Source: Streptomyces sp. NRRL WC-3605
GTDB taxonomy: Bacteria; Actinomycetota; Actinomycetes; Streptomycetales; Streptomycetaceae
Direction: 5' to 3'
Length of the DNA: 64,000 nt
Assembly (NCBI RefSeq): GCF_001509795.1
Contig: NZ_LLZN01000061.1
Span: 1-64,000, forward strand
Shown in pieces: positions 27,409 through 37,086 of this stretch. The position numbers and the translations under genes are program-made. How positions within the stretch are numbered: the stretch's first letter is position 1; the number at the start of each line of letters is the position of its first letter. Below the pieces are notes generated by a model that did no database searches, was not told where the DNA came from, and was given only the letters and a program-made list of their open reading frames with translations.

Positions 27409-27909
27409 GTGACGGACGCCGAGGACGGCACGAAGCGGGGCAGAGGACGCAACGAGACCGAGGACGAGCGGGCCGACCGCATGTGGGTCGAGCTCCTCCA
27501 AGAGGTGCGCGTGGCCCAGATGGGCGTGCAGATCCTCTTCGGTTTCCTGCTGACCGTCGTGTTCACGCCGAAGTACGACGACCTGCGGTCCACCGACCAG
27601 TCGATCTACATCTTCACCGTGGTCGTGGGCGCCGCCGCCACCGGCGCCCTGATCGGCCCGGTGTCGCTGCACCGTCTGGTGTCCGGCCGCCGTATCAAAC
27701 CCCAGGCGGTCGAGTGGGCCTCCCGGCTCACCCTGGTCGGCCTGGTGCTGCTCCTCGTCACCATGGCGTCCTCGCTGCTGCTGATCCTGCGGGTCGCCAC
27801 GCACGACGACTACGTCCCCTGGCTGGTCACCGGCATCGTCGTCTGGTACGTCGTGTGCTGGTTCGTCCTGCCGCTGTGGACCCGCCGCCGCTACACCGAC
27901 ACCGAGTGA
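27409..27909 (+). CDS. DUF6328-family membrane protein
   Basis: 166 residues: a charged N-terminus (about 1-30), then four hydrophobic segments: VQILFGFLLTVVF, IYIFTVVVGAAATGALIG, LTLVGLVLLLVTMASSLLL and YVPWLVTGIVVWYVVCWFV. Conserved LHRLVSGRR and KYDDL follow the first helix in this family. The function is unknown; early database names call it a sodium/proton antiporter without proof. GTG at 27409 is supported by GGGAGG. Confidence 0.75.
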   Translation: MTDAEDGTKRGRGRNETEDERADRMWVELLQEVRVAQMGVQILFGFLLTVVFTPKYDDLRSTDQSIYIFTVVVGAAATGALIGPVSLHRLVSGRRIKPQAVEWASRLTLVGLVLLLVTMASSLLLILRVATHDDYVPWLVTGIVVWYVVCWFVLPLWTRRRYTDTE

Positions 27910-27936
27910 GCGGCGGCGGACGGTTGCGGCTGCCGG

Positions 27937-28908
27937 TCAGCCGAAGGCGTCCCGCAGCGCGGGCAGCAGCGTCTCGCGCGCCCAGTCCAGATAGGGCAGC
28001 TGCGCGTCGCCGCCGATCTGGATCAGGGCGATCTCGGTGAACCCTGCCTCGGCGTACGGGCGGACCGCCTCGACGAAGGCGTCGGGGTCGTCACCGCACG
28101 GAATCGCCCCGGCCACGTCCTCCGGGGTGACGAACTGGGTGGCCCCCTCGAACGAGTCCGGGTGCGGCAGCTCGGAGTTGACCTTCCAGCCGCTTCCGAA
28201 CCAGCGGAACTGGTCGTGGGCGCGCTTGACCGCGGCGTCCCGGTCGCGGTCGTAGCAGACCGGGAGCTGCCCCACGCGGGGCTTCCCGGAACCGCCGTGC
28301 CGGTCGAACGCCGCCGTCAGGTCCGGCTTGGGCTCCGTGGCGATCATCAGGTCGGCGTGCCGGCCCGCGAGCCTGCACGAACGCTCCCCGGAGACCGCGA
28401 TGCCGATGGGCACGGGCTGGTCGGGCAGGTCCCACAGCCGGGCCGACTCCACGTCGAAGTGCGTGCCCCGGTGGTTGACGTGCCCGCCCTCGAAGAGCGC
28501 CCGGATGATCTCCACGGCCTCCTCGAGCATCTCGTGCCGCACGTCCACCGACGGCCAGCCGCCGCCCACGACGTGCTCGTTCAGGTTCTCGCCCGAGCCG
28601 AGGCCCAGCCGGAACCGGCCCTCCGACAGCAACCCGAGGGTCGCGGCCTTCTGCGCCACGACGGCCGGGTGGTAGCGGATCGTCGGACAGGTCACGAACG
28701 TCATCAGCGGGATCCGGGAGGTGGCCTGGGCGGCGGCGCCCAGCACGCTCCACGCGTACGGCGAGTGCCCTTGCGAGCGCAGCCAGGGGAAGTAGTGGTC
28801 CGAGGTGACGGAGAAGTCGAAGCCCGCCTCCTCGGCGCGGACCACGTGGTCGACCAGCTCACGGGGGCCGGCCTGCTCGGTCATCATCGTGTATCCGATC
28901 TGCACCAT
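27937..28908 (-). CDS. LLM-class F420-dependent oxidoreductase
   Basis: 323 residues, bacterial-luciferase-like TIM barrel. QIGYTMMTEQAGPRELVDHV, FDFSVTSDHYFPWL, and SEGRFRLGLGSGENLNEH match the F420-dependent glucose-6-phosphate dehydrogenase or MSMEG-type group, with the GLGSGE loop that binds the F420 phosphate. It reduces or oxidises an unknown substrate. The start ATG (MVQIGYT) has a GGAG at close spacing. It is divergent from the serine hydrolase gene. Confidence 0.87.
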   Translation of the reverse strand: MVQIGYTMMTEQAGPRELVDHVVRAEEAGFDFSVTSDHYFPWLRSQGHSPYAWSVLGAAAQATSRIPLMTFVTCPTIRYHPAVVAQKAATLGLLSEGRFRLGLGSGENLNEHVVGGGWPSVDVRHEMLEEAVEIIRALFEGGHVNHRGTHFDVESARLWDLPDQPVPIGIAVSGERSCRLAGRHADLMIATEPKPDLTAAFDRHGGSGKPRVGQLPVCYDRDRDAAVKRAHDQFRWFGSGWKVNSELPHPDSFEGATQFVTPEDVAGAIPCGDDPDAFVEAVRPYAEAGFTEIALIQIGGDAQLPYLDWARETLLPALRDAFG

Positions 28909-29021
28909 GGGCTCCGAGTCCCCGGAGACCGTGACCGAAAACGGCGTGCCGCCCCGACGGGTGACGGAAGCGAGGCGCGAACCCCTCGCTCCCGCCCGGA
29001 GTGCCGGTGCAGGATGCACGT

Positions 29022-30449
29022 ATGTCTGTTCGCCCGTTGCCCACGAGCCCGCCCTCCGCCCAGGGCGTCGACGCCTCCGGTGTCCTCGCCTTCCTCGACG
29101 CCGTCGACGCCGCCCCCGGCATCGAACCGCACAGCCTGATGATCCTGCGGCACGACCATGTCGTCGCCGCCGGATGGTGGGCGCCGTACACCGCCGACCG
29201 CCGGCACCTGCTCTACTCGATCAGCAAGAGCTTCACGGCCACGGCGGCCGCGATCGCCGCCGGCGAGGGGCTGGTAGGGCTCGACGACCCGGTGATCCCG
29301 TACTTCCCCGAGCTCGACGCCGAGATCACGGACCCCCGCAGCCGGGCCCTCCTGGTGCGGCACCTGGCCTCCATGGCCACCGGCCACGACGGCGACATGA
29401 TCTTCGCGGCCCGGGAGCGCGACCGCGACGACCTGGTCCGCGGATTCCTGCTCGACCCCCCGCCGCACGACCCGGGGACCGTGTTCGCGTACAACCAGCC
29501 CGCCACCTTCACGCTGTCCGCCCTCGTCCAGCGGGTGAGCGGACAGTCGCTGACCGAGTACCTCCGGCCCCGGCTGCTGGACCCGCTCGGCATCGGCGAC
29601 GTGGCCTGGCTGCGGCACCGCGACGGCCGCGAGCTCGGCTTCAGCGGACTGCACGCCACCACCGACGCCGTCGCCCGGCTCGGCCTGCTGTATCTGCGCG
29701 GCGGCGTCTGGGAGGGCGAGCGGCTGCTGCCCGAGGAGTGGGTCGCCGAGGCCACGCGCGCGCAGATCCCGTCGTCCGGCGGGATGCCGGGCGACGACTG
29801 GCAGCGCGGCTACGGCTTCTCGTTCTGGATGTCCCGGCACGGCTACCGCGGCGACGGGGCCCTCGGTCAGTTCTGCGTGGTGCTGCCCGAGCACGACGCG
29901 GTCGTGGTGACCACCGCCGACACCTGGGACATGCCCGGCCTGCTGAACCTCGTCTGGGAGCACCTGCTGCCCGCCTTCGGCGACACGGCGAGGGCGGGCG
30001 CCGAGGAGGCCGACGCGGCCCTCGCCCACCGCCTGGCCGGCCTCGCCCTGCCGCCCGCGGCCGGCGAACCCGCACCCGCCGGAGAGGCCGAGCCCTGGCA
30101 CGGCGCCTTCACCCCCGACGACGAGGTCCACGCGGCCCTGCCCAAGGTGACCGCCGTCGACTTCACCGAGCGGGACGGCGGCTGGGACCTGACCTTCACC
30201 GAGGACGGCGAACCGCTGCGCGTACGGCTCGGCGGCCCCGGGTGGACCGTCACCGAAGGGCCGGTGCCCACCGCGGTGAGCGGCGGCTGGACCGACGCGG
30301 ACACCCTGGCCCTGGACGTCGCCTTCCTGGAGACCCCGCACCACCTGGAGCTGACCTGCTCGCTCAAGGAGCGCACCTTCGCGGCACGCTGGCGCACCGA
30401 GCCGCTGCACGGCATGCGTCTGCGCAGGATGTGCGCCCCGGCCTCCTGA
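29022..30449 (+). CDS. Beta-lactamase-fold serine hydrolase
   Basis: 475 residues. Penicillin-binding-protein/beta-lactamase fold with the SxxK motif SISK (nucleophile Ser), YNQP as the Y-x-N motif, and HGYRGDGALGQ in the place of K/H-T/S-G. No signal peptide: it is probably an intracellular esterase or amidase rather than a wall enzyme. A C-terminal beta domain (about 370-475) is appended. ATG at 29022 follows a CAGGAT box and may be leaderless. It ends one base before the convergent pseudokinase gene. Confidence 0.82.
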   Translation: MSVRPLPTSPPSAQGVDASGVLAFLDAVDAAPGIEPHSLMILRHDHVVAAGWWAPYTADRRHLLYSISKSFTATAAAIAAGEGLVGLDDPVIPYFPELDAEITDPRSRALLVRHLASMATGHDGDMIFAARERDRDDLVRGFLLDPPPHDPGTVFAYNQPATFTLSALVQRVSGQSLTEYLRPRLLDPLGIGDVAWLRHRDGRELGFSGLHATTDAVARLGLLYLRGGVWEGERLLPEEWVAEATRAQIPSSGGMPGDDWQRGYGFSFWMSRHGYRGDGALGQFCVVLPEHDAVVVTTADTWDMPGLLNLVWEHLLPAFGDTARAGAEEADAALAHRLAGLALPPAAGEPAPAGEAEPWHGAFTPDDEVHAALPKVTAVDFTERDGGWDLTFTEDGEPLRVRLGGPGWTVTEGPVPTAVSGGWTDADTLALDVAFLETPHHLELTCSLKERTFAARWRTEPLHGMRLRRMCAPAS

Positions 30450-30450
30450 C

Positions 30451-32001
30451 TCAGTCCCCGGGCACCCGGAAGGTCCGCAGGAACACGTCCAGGGCCTCCC
30501 GGTTGCCCGGGGCGTCCCAGTCGCGCGCCGGGGTCGACCAGCGCAGCGAGAAGCCGCGGTGGTCGTCGAGGAGGAAGCCCCGGCCGAAGGTGTGCACCTG
30601 CGTGCCGCCGCTGCGCGACAGCCACTCCATGTCCGCGGCCTCGTAGCCCTGGTAGGTGGTGGCCTCGATCTCCCCGATCCGGCGGAAGCCGTCCGACCGC
30701 GCCAGCTGGGGCTGCACGTCGTCGCGCCAGACGGCCACCGGGTCGGGGTCCAGGCGCTCGCTGTAGGTGACGGCGAGCCGGCGCGGGTCGCCCTCGGCGC
30801 CCAGGAACACCCGGTACGCCAGATCGGCGGCCCGGGTCGTGGACACCGGCCTCCAGCCGCGCGGCAGGGCCACGGAGAAGCCGTCCGGCGAGGTGTACGT
30901 CCGGTAGCCGTCGGGGAGGGCGTCGCCCGGTGTCCCGGCGTCCGACGGCGGGGAACCGGGCGCGGGGGAGGAGGCACCGCCGCCCGTCCCGGCGGGCGGG
31001 GTCCGGGTCCCGGTGGCCTCCGGGGGGCGGGAGTCCTGGCCGTCCGTCGCGACGAGGACGGCGGCGGCGACGACGGCGACGACGGCCAGGGCCGTGCCGA
31101 ACAGCAGGGCCCGTCTGCCCCGCACGGGACCGGCGCCGACGCGGTCCAGCGGCCCGGGGCGCGGCGTCTCCCCGCCGTCCGTGCCGTGCTCCTCCCGCAG
31201 GACGCGGACGAGGGCGTCACGGACGGCGGACCTGCCCAGACGCTCCCGTGAGTCCTTGCGCAGCAGTCCCTGCACGGCCTGGGTGAGCGGGCCGGACCGG
31301 ACGGGGGCGCGCAGCGGCAACCGGTCCACGCCCTTCAGGGTGGCCTCGGGCCGGTCCCGCTCCCGGTACGGCGGGCGGCCCTCGGACATCGAGTAGAGGA
31401 TCGCGCCGAGCGCCCACAGGTCGGACGCCGGCCCGACGCGCTCGTCGCGGGCCTGCTCCGGCGAGGCGTAGGACGGTGCCGCGAGGCGGGGCGAGAGGGT
31501 GGCCCCGGCCAGGCCGAAGCCGGTGACGACCACGGCGTCCTCCCCGCCCACGAAGACCTGACCCGGGCTCAGCTCGCCGTGCGTGATGCCGGCGACGTGC
31601 GCGGCCTCCAGCACGTCCAGCAGCTCCAGACCGATCCGGGCGGTCCGGGTGTAGTCGAACGTGCCCTGCCGGGTGAGGAGTTCACCCAGCGGCAGGCCGT
31701 CGATCCACTCCGTGACGATCCACAGGCTCCCCGCGTCCTCGACGGCGTCCAGGACGGCGGCCACCCGGCCGGGCCGCAGCAGCTCCATGCGTTCCGACGT
31801 CCGCAGAATGCGGGAGGTGGCCCTCCGCGCGGTGTCCGGGTCCTGGTCGAGGGGCAGACCTATCTGGGTCAGAAGGCACGCGTGTTCGGTTTCCAGGTCC
31901 TCGCCGGAATAGCTCACCCGGTTCGTCTCCCGATGCACGACATCGACGAGGCGGTACCGTCCGGCGACCAACTCGGAGGTGGGGACGTGTGCCTTGACCA
32001 T
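30451..32001 (-). CDS. Membrane-anchored Ser/Thr kinase-like protein, catalytically degenerate
   Basis: 516 residues. Residues 10-285 follow a Ser/Thr protein kinase fold, but key residues are lost: no glycine-rich loop, no VAIK lysine in the N-lobe, HRD is HGE (141-143), the catalytic-loop Asn is Gln148, and DFG is GFG (161-163). A pseudokinase or a noncatalytic receptor is therefore likely. A membrane helix (about 300-322, ALLFGTALAVVAVVAAAVLV), a Pro/Gly/Ser linker and a roughly 150-residue outside domain (DGYRTYTSPDGFSVALPRGW start) follow. This cytoplasmic kinase domain plus sensor layout resembles PknB-type receptors. Ribosome binding site GAGGG upstream of the ATG. Confidence 0.82.
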   Translation of the reverse strand: MVKAHVPTSELVAGRYRLVDVVHRETNRVSYSGEDLETEHACLLTQIGLPLDQDPDTARRATSRILRTSERMELLRPGRVAAVLDAVEDAGSLWIVTEWIDGLPLGELLTRQGTFDYTRTARIGLELLDVLEAAHVAGITHGELSPGQVFVGGEDAVVVTGFGLAGATLSPRLAAPSYASPEQARDERVGPASDLWALGAILYSMSEGRPPYRERDRPEATLKGVDRLPLRAPVRSGPLTQAVQGLLRKDSRERLGRSAVRDALVRVLREEHGTDGGETPRPGPLDRVGAGPVRGRRALLFGTALAVVAVVAAAVLVATDGQDSRPPEATGTRTPPAGTGGGASSPAPGSPPSDAGTPGDALPDGYRTYTSPDGFSVALPRGWRPVSTTRAADLAYRVFLGAEGDPRRLAVTYSERLDPDPVAVWRDDVQPQLARSDGFRRIGEIEATTYQGYEAADMEWLSRSGGTQVHTFGRGFLLDDHRGFSLRWSTPARDWDAPGNREALDVFLRTFRVPGD

Positions 32002-32164
32002 GACTATCCCTCGCTGAACACCTGACTCCCATATCTCACAGGAAGTACGGGAGCCGTCACCCGATCCGTTCAACGAAAGCCGGGGAGAAAGGGCTTCCTC
32101 TTTCCTTTCTTCCTGACGCTGGAGTAAGCAGCCGGAAAGGGCGGGGGAATTCCGCCGGGAATGC

Positions 32165-33133
32165 TCAGTGAAGGCCGAAATCCGCCGCCCAGCGCCCGAC
32201 ATCAGCGGTCGTCGCGTTGCCCCCGCACACCACCAGGCCGAGCCGGGCGCCGTCCCCGACCCGCTCCAGCACGCGCCGCGCCGCCGGCAGCAGGGCACCG
32301 GCCGCCGGCTCGGTCCACACCTTGGCGTGCTCGGCGAGCTCGAGCACCCCGCGCACCGCGTCCCGGTCCGGCACCACCAGCACGTCGTCCACGAGCGCGG
32401 ACACATGGTCGTACGTCAGCCGCGAGACGCTCGGCGCGCTCAGCGTGGACACGATCGACGACAGCTTCACCGGCACCGGCCCGCCCGCCGCCAGCGCCGC
32501 CGACATCGCCTCGGCGCCCTCCGTCTCCACACCCCAGATCCGCACGCCGGGGCGCCGGGCCCGCAGCGCCACCGCGACCCCGGCGATCAGCCCGCCGCCC
32601 CCGACGCTCACCACCACGTCCGTCAACGCGTCGGCGTCGTCGGCGAGTTCCAGCCCGACCGTGCCCTGACCGGCGACCACCAGCGGGTCGTCGAACGGGT
32701 GCACAAGGGTCAGGCCCTCGTCCCGCAGCCGGGTGACGAGCGCGAACGCGCCGTCCATGTCGTCCGTCAGCCGCACCGACGCCCCGGCGTCCCGGGCGAT
32801 CTCGACGGCTCGCGCGGGCGCCGTACGCGGCATGACCACGGTCGCCTTCACGTCGAGGACGGCCGCCGTCATCGCGAGGGCGATCCCGTGGTTGCCGCCG
32901 CTGACGGCCACCACCCCGGCCGCGCGCTGCGCCTCGTCGAGCGACAGCAGCTTCGCCGTGGCGCCGCGCGCCTTGAACGAGCCGGTGCGCTGGAGGAGTT
33001 CGAGCTTCGCCGTCACCGGCACGCCGAGCAGGTCGGAGAGGCCGGGACTGGACACGGTCGGCGTACGGACGACATGCCCGGCGACGAGTCCGGCGGCGGC
33101 TTCGACCTCGGAGATCCCGATCAAGACATTCAC
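32165..33133 (-). CDS. Threonine/serine dehydratase-like PLP enzyme
   Basis: 322 residues, fold-type II PLP enzyme. The Schiff-base lysine lies in GSFKARGA, the phosphate loop is VGGGGL, SGGNHG holds the substrate-binding loop and the last Ser/Cys motif is VVCGGNATT. It deaminates Thr or Ser to 2-oxo acids, though serine racemase-type activity is possible. No C-terminal regulatory ACT domain. The start is a GTG at 33133 with a GGAAAG nearby; a TTG three codons on is an alternative. Confidence 0.82.
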   Translation of the reverse strand: MNVLIGISEVEAAAGLVAGHVVRTPTVSSPGLSDLLGVPVTAKLELLQRTGSFKARGATAKLLSLDEAQRAAGVVAVSGGNHGIALAMTAAVLDVKATVVMPRTAPARAVEIARDAGASVRLTDDMDGAFALVTRLRDEGLTLVHPFDDPLVVAGQGTVGLELADDADALTDVVVSVGGGGLIAGVAVALRARRPGVRIWGVETEGAEAMSAALAAGGPVPVKLSSIVSTLSAPSVSRLTYDHVSALVDDVLVVPDRDAVRGVLELAEHAKVWTEPAAGALLPAARRVLERVGDGARLGLVVCGGNATTADVGRWAADFGLH

Positions 33134-33219
33134 CCTTTCCGGCGCGGGGCGTCTCCCGCGCCGTCTGCACCCTCGCTCGCGGAATGCCGCCGGTCAAGCC
33201 GGGACCGGCGGCACCGTGC

Positions 33220-34263
33220 TCACACCTCCCGCCGTACCACGAAGTCCAGCAGCGACCGCAGTTCGGCGGCGGGGCCGGCGGCCAGGGGCGCGCCGTCCAG
33301 GGCGGCACGGGCGGCCGTCACCTGGTGCCGTGCCTCCGCGAGCGCGGCCGTACGCCCGCCGGCCCGGTCGACGAGGTCCGCGATCTCCGCCGGGTCGGCG
33401 GCCGACTCCAGCAGCGCGGACAGCTCCCCGGCGGCGGGGGAGTCCAGTGCCGCCAGCACCGGGAACGTCTTCTTGCGCTCGCGCAGGTCGCCGTGCACGG
33501 GCTTGCCGGTGACGGCCGGGTCGCCCCAGATGCCGAGGACGTCGTCCACGGCCTGGAACGCGATGCCCAGGTGCCGCCCGGCCCGGTCGAGGGCGGCCAC
33601 GGTCGCGGGCGGCGCCCCGCCGAGGACGGCGCCCAGCGCGGCCGCGCAGCCCAGCAGCGCACCGGTCTTGTGCTCGGCCATCGCCCGGTACTCGCGCGGG
33701 CGCACCCGGTCCGGGCCGGTCCAGGGGCGCGACGTGAACAGCAGGTCGTCCGCCTGCCCGCGCACCAGGTCCCCGAGCGCCCGCGACAGCAGCCGCACGG
33801 CCGGTGCCCCGGAGCCGGCGAGCGCCTCTACGGCCAGCCCGAACAGCGCGTCCCCGGCCAGCACGGCCGGCCCGGTGCCGTACGCCTTCCACACGGTGGG
33901 CCGGCGGCGGCGCGCCTCGTCACCGTCCATGATGTCGTCGTGCAGCAGCGAGAAGGCGTGCACCAGTTCCACCGCGACGGCACCCGGTACCGCCGCACCG
34001 CCGTGCGCGCCGGAGGCCTCCGCGCCGAGCACGGCGAGGGCCTGCCGTACGCCCTTCCCGCCGGAGGAGCCGGACGGCGCGCCGCCCACCTCGCACCAGC
34101 CGAAGGAGTACGCGGCCATCTCGCCGATCCACGGGTGCGTGCGCGCCACGGTCTCGCGGAGAGCGGGCGTCACCAGGGCCCGGCACCGGGCGAGGGTGTG
34201 CTGGACACCGGCGGCGGGGCGGGTGTCCCCGGGCGTCCGGACGGGGGCGGGAAGGGCGCTCAC
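33220..34263 (-). CDS. Polyprenyl diphosphate synthase
   Basis: 347 residues. Both Asp-rich motifs of trans-isoprenyl diphosphate synthases are present: HDDIMDGDEARRRRPT (first) and DDVLGIWGD (second), with the GGKGVR substrate lysine-arginine region and TGALLG. It condenses isopentenyl diphosphate with an allylic primer. The core (AAYSFGWCEVGG, WKAYGTG) resembles the polyprenyl transferases that act as family-2 encapsulin cargo, but I see no shell gene and only a 30-residue N-terminal extension. The GTG start overlaps the TPR gene's stop (GTGA), so the two are coupled. No terpene cyclase is nearby. Confidence 0.88.
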   Translation of the reverse strand: MSALPAPVRTPGDTRPAAGVQHTLARCRALVTPALRETVARTHPWIGEMAAYSFGWCEVGGAPSGSSGGKGVRQALAVLGAEASGAHGGAAVPGAVAVELVHAFSLLHDDIMDGDEARRRRPTVWKAYGTGPAVLAGDALFGLAVEALAGSGAPAVRLLSRALGDLVRGQADDLLFTSRPWTGPDRVRPREYRAMAEHKTGALLGCAAALGAVLGGAPPATVAALDRAGRHLGIAFQAVDDVLGIWGDPAVTGKPVHGDLRERKKTFPVLAALDSPAAGELSALLESAADPAEIADLVDRAGGRTAALAEARHQVTAARAALDGAPLAAGPAAELRSLLDFVVRREV

Positions 34264-35399
34264 CGGACGCCCGCCGTTCCCGCGCCCGCCGTTCCCGCGC
34301 CCACTGTCTCCGCGCCCACCGTCTCCGCGCCCACCGTCTCCGCGCCCGCCGTCTCCGGGTCCACCGCGGTGGTCTCGCCGGGGCAGAACTCCCGCTGGGC
34401 CTCGGCCACCATCGCGCGGGCGTGCCGCAGCCCTATCCGGTCCATGACGTCGGCCAGGTCGGCGAGTTCGGCCGCCGTCCCGGCGCGGTCGCGTCCCAGC
34501 CGGGCCAGCGCCTTGGCGCGTCCCAGCCGCGACAGCGCCTCTCCTCTCGGCTCGCCCATCGCGCGGAACTCCGCCAGAGCCTCCTCGTACCGGTCCAGGG
34601 CCTCCGCGTACCGGCCCGCGCGGTACAGGACATTGCCGCGCATCTTGTGGTTGTAGGCCAGCGCGCTGGTCAGCCGCATCTCCCGGCAGGTCGCCTCGGC
34701 CTCGGACAGCAGTGCCAGGGCGCGTTCCGTGTCGCCGTCGCGCACGGAGACGACGTCGGCGAGGCCGCGCAGCGCCCAGGCGTGCCCGCGGCGGTCCTCG
34801 GCCCGCGCGGCGATGTCGGCGGCCTCCTCGAACAGGGCGTACGCCGTGTCGTAGGACCCGGTGTTGCGGTGGATCTGCGCGATGCCCTCCAGCGCCCACA
34901 CCGTGTGCCGGGCCTCCCCGCGCCGCCGGGCCTCGGCCAGCAGTTGCTCGTGCAGGCGGTGGACGGCGTCGTAGTCGCCCTGGATGCGCCCCGTCTCGGC
35001 GAGCCCGGCCAGTGAATAGCCCCGGACGACGACGTCGCCGGTGCGCTCGCCGAGGTCCGCCGCCAGCCGGAGCAGCCGGAACGCCAGCCGGAAGGCGCCA
35101 CGCTGGCGGGCCAGGGTGCCGCCGCTCCACAGGGCCCAGGCCATCGCCGCCCCGTCACCGGCCGAGCGCGCGGAGCGGTAGCTGGCCTTCCAGGCCCGCT
35201 CGGCGTCCGCGACCTGTCCGAGCCTGCGGTGCGCCTCGGCGACCGCGAGGCCCGAACGGGCCGCCTCGCCGTGCTCGCCGGCCCGTTCGGCGGCTCTCAA
35301 CTGCTCGGTGCCGGCGGCCAGTACGTCCGTGAGGGACGCGTTCACGGACAGGGTGGTCAGAGCGCCCTGGTACTCCGGGGCGAATGCCTTGCCGTACAT
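34260..35399 (-). CDS. TPR-repeat protein, coupled to polyprenyl synthase
   Basis: 379 residues. About six tetratricopeptide-like helix pairs are visible (e.g. AWALWSGGTLARQRGAFRLA, GYSLAGLAETGRIQGDYDAV, WALEGIAQIHRNTGSYDTA, AYNHKMRGNVLYRAGRYAEA), ending near residue 340. The C-terminus is an Ala/Glu/Thr/Val/Gly repeat: five-residue units AETVG or similar from a 15-bp DNA repeat. TPRs bind partner proteins; its job with the downstream prenyl synthase is unknown. ATG at 35399 has GAAAGG (reverse strand 35405-35410) 5 nt before it. The array of GTATAC boxes starts 17 nt upstream. Confidence 0.82.
   Translation of the reverse strand: MYGKAFAPEYQGALTTLSVNASLTDVLAAGTEQLRAAERAGEHGEAARSGLAVAEAHRRLGQVADAERAWKASYRSARSAGDGAAMAWALWSGGTLARQRGAFRLAFRLLRLAADLGERTGDVVVRGYSLAGLAETGRIQGDYDAVHRLHEQLLAEARRRGEARHTVWALEGIAQIHRNTGSYDTAYALFEEAADIAARAEDRRGHAWALRGLADVVSVRDGDTERALALLSEAEATCREMRLTSALAYNHKMRGNVLYRAGRYAEALDRYEEALAEFRAMGEPRGEALSRLGRAKALARLGRDRAGTAAELADLADVMDRIGLRHARAMVAEAQREFCPGETTAVDPETAGAETVGAETVGAETVGAGTAGAGTAGVR
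34267..34356 (-). repeat. Six-unit 15-bp tandem repeat inside the TPR gene's 3' end
   Basis: Six consecutive 15-bp units from 34267, consensus GCGCCCACCGTCTCC with a few changes, plus a degenerate seventh. The unit is five codons, so copy number change keeps the frame; the TPR protein has a matching pentapeptide repeat. Slippage during replication is the likely origin. Confidence 0.85.
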
Positions 35400-35415
35400 C
35401 GATGCCTTTCGATCG

Positions 35416-35486
35416 GCATACCCGCCATGTATACGCTCTGTGTATACGCGGAGCGTATACGTGACATGTATACATGGTGTGTATAG
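35416..35486. repeat. Array of six 13-bp-spaced GTATAC boxes upstream of TPR/prenyl synthase operon
   Basis: The hexamers start at 35416 (GCATAC), 35429, 35442, 35455, 35468 (all GTATAC) and 35481 (GTATAG): a fixed 13-bp period across 71 bp. GTATAC is itself a palindrome, so the units are both direct and inverted repeats. Flanks differ between units (CAT, TGT, AGC, CAT, TGT before the core), so only the core and the spacing are conserved. The array reaches to 17 bp from the TPR start codon and TATAC(A/G) could serve as -10 box. No known operator family with this period comes to mind. Confidence 0.9.
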
Positions 35487-35638
35487 AGCGGGAAGAATCA
35501 GCCCTGGCCGGAAGGGGAGGCCAGGGCTTCACTTGTCGTCGATCAAGACGTCGAGAGGTCGGACGGGGTTGCTCGTGAGGCGCAAGTCACCCCGGTACGT
35601 GGCCGGTTCCGCGGCGGGCCCGCCTCACCGGGTCCGCC

Positions 35639-37048
<1,410 letters not shown>

Positions 37049-37068
37049 TTATTGACGGCGGAAAATAA
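37049..37068. promoter_or_regulatory. Candidate ROK operator upstream of the glycan locus
   Basis: TTATT (37049-37053), 10-bp spacer GACGGCGGAA, AATAA (37064-37068): a perfect 5-bp inverted repeat in an AT-rich patch 19 bp before the ROK start. The GGCGGAA core recurs in the region before the first ROK gene (14173-14190). Confidence 0.4.
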
Positions 37069-37086
37069 GGGCTCTAGGTTCCCCGC

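Noticed and set aside
34267..34356. The 15-bp tandem repeat as a regulatory array
   Set aside because: It lies inside the coding frame of the TPR gene and each unit is five codons, so it is a protein repeat.
35416..35486. The GTATAC array as a CRISPR array
   Set aside because: The unit is 13 bp with a 6-bp core; there are no 25-35 bp repeats, spacers of similar size or cas genes.
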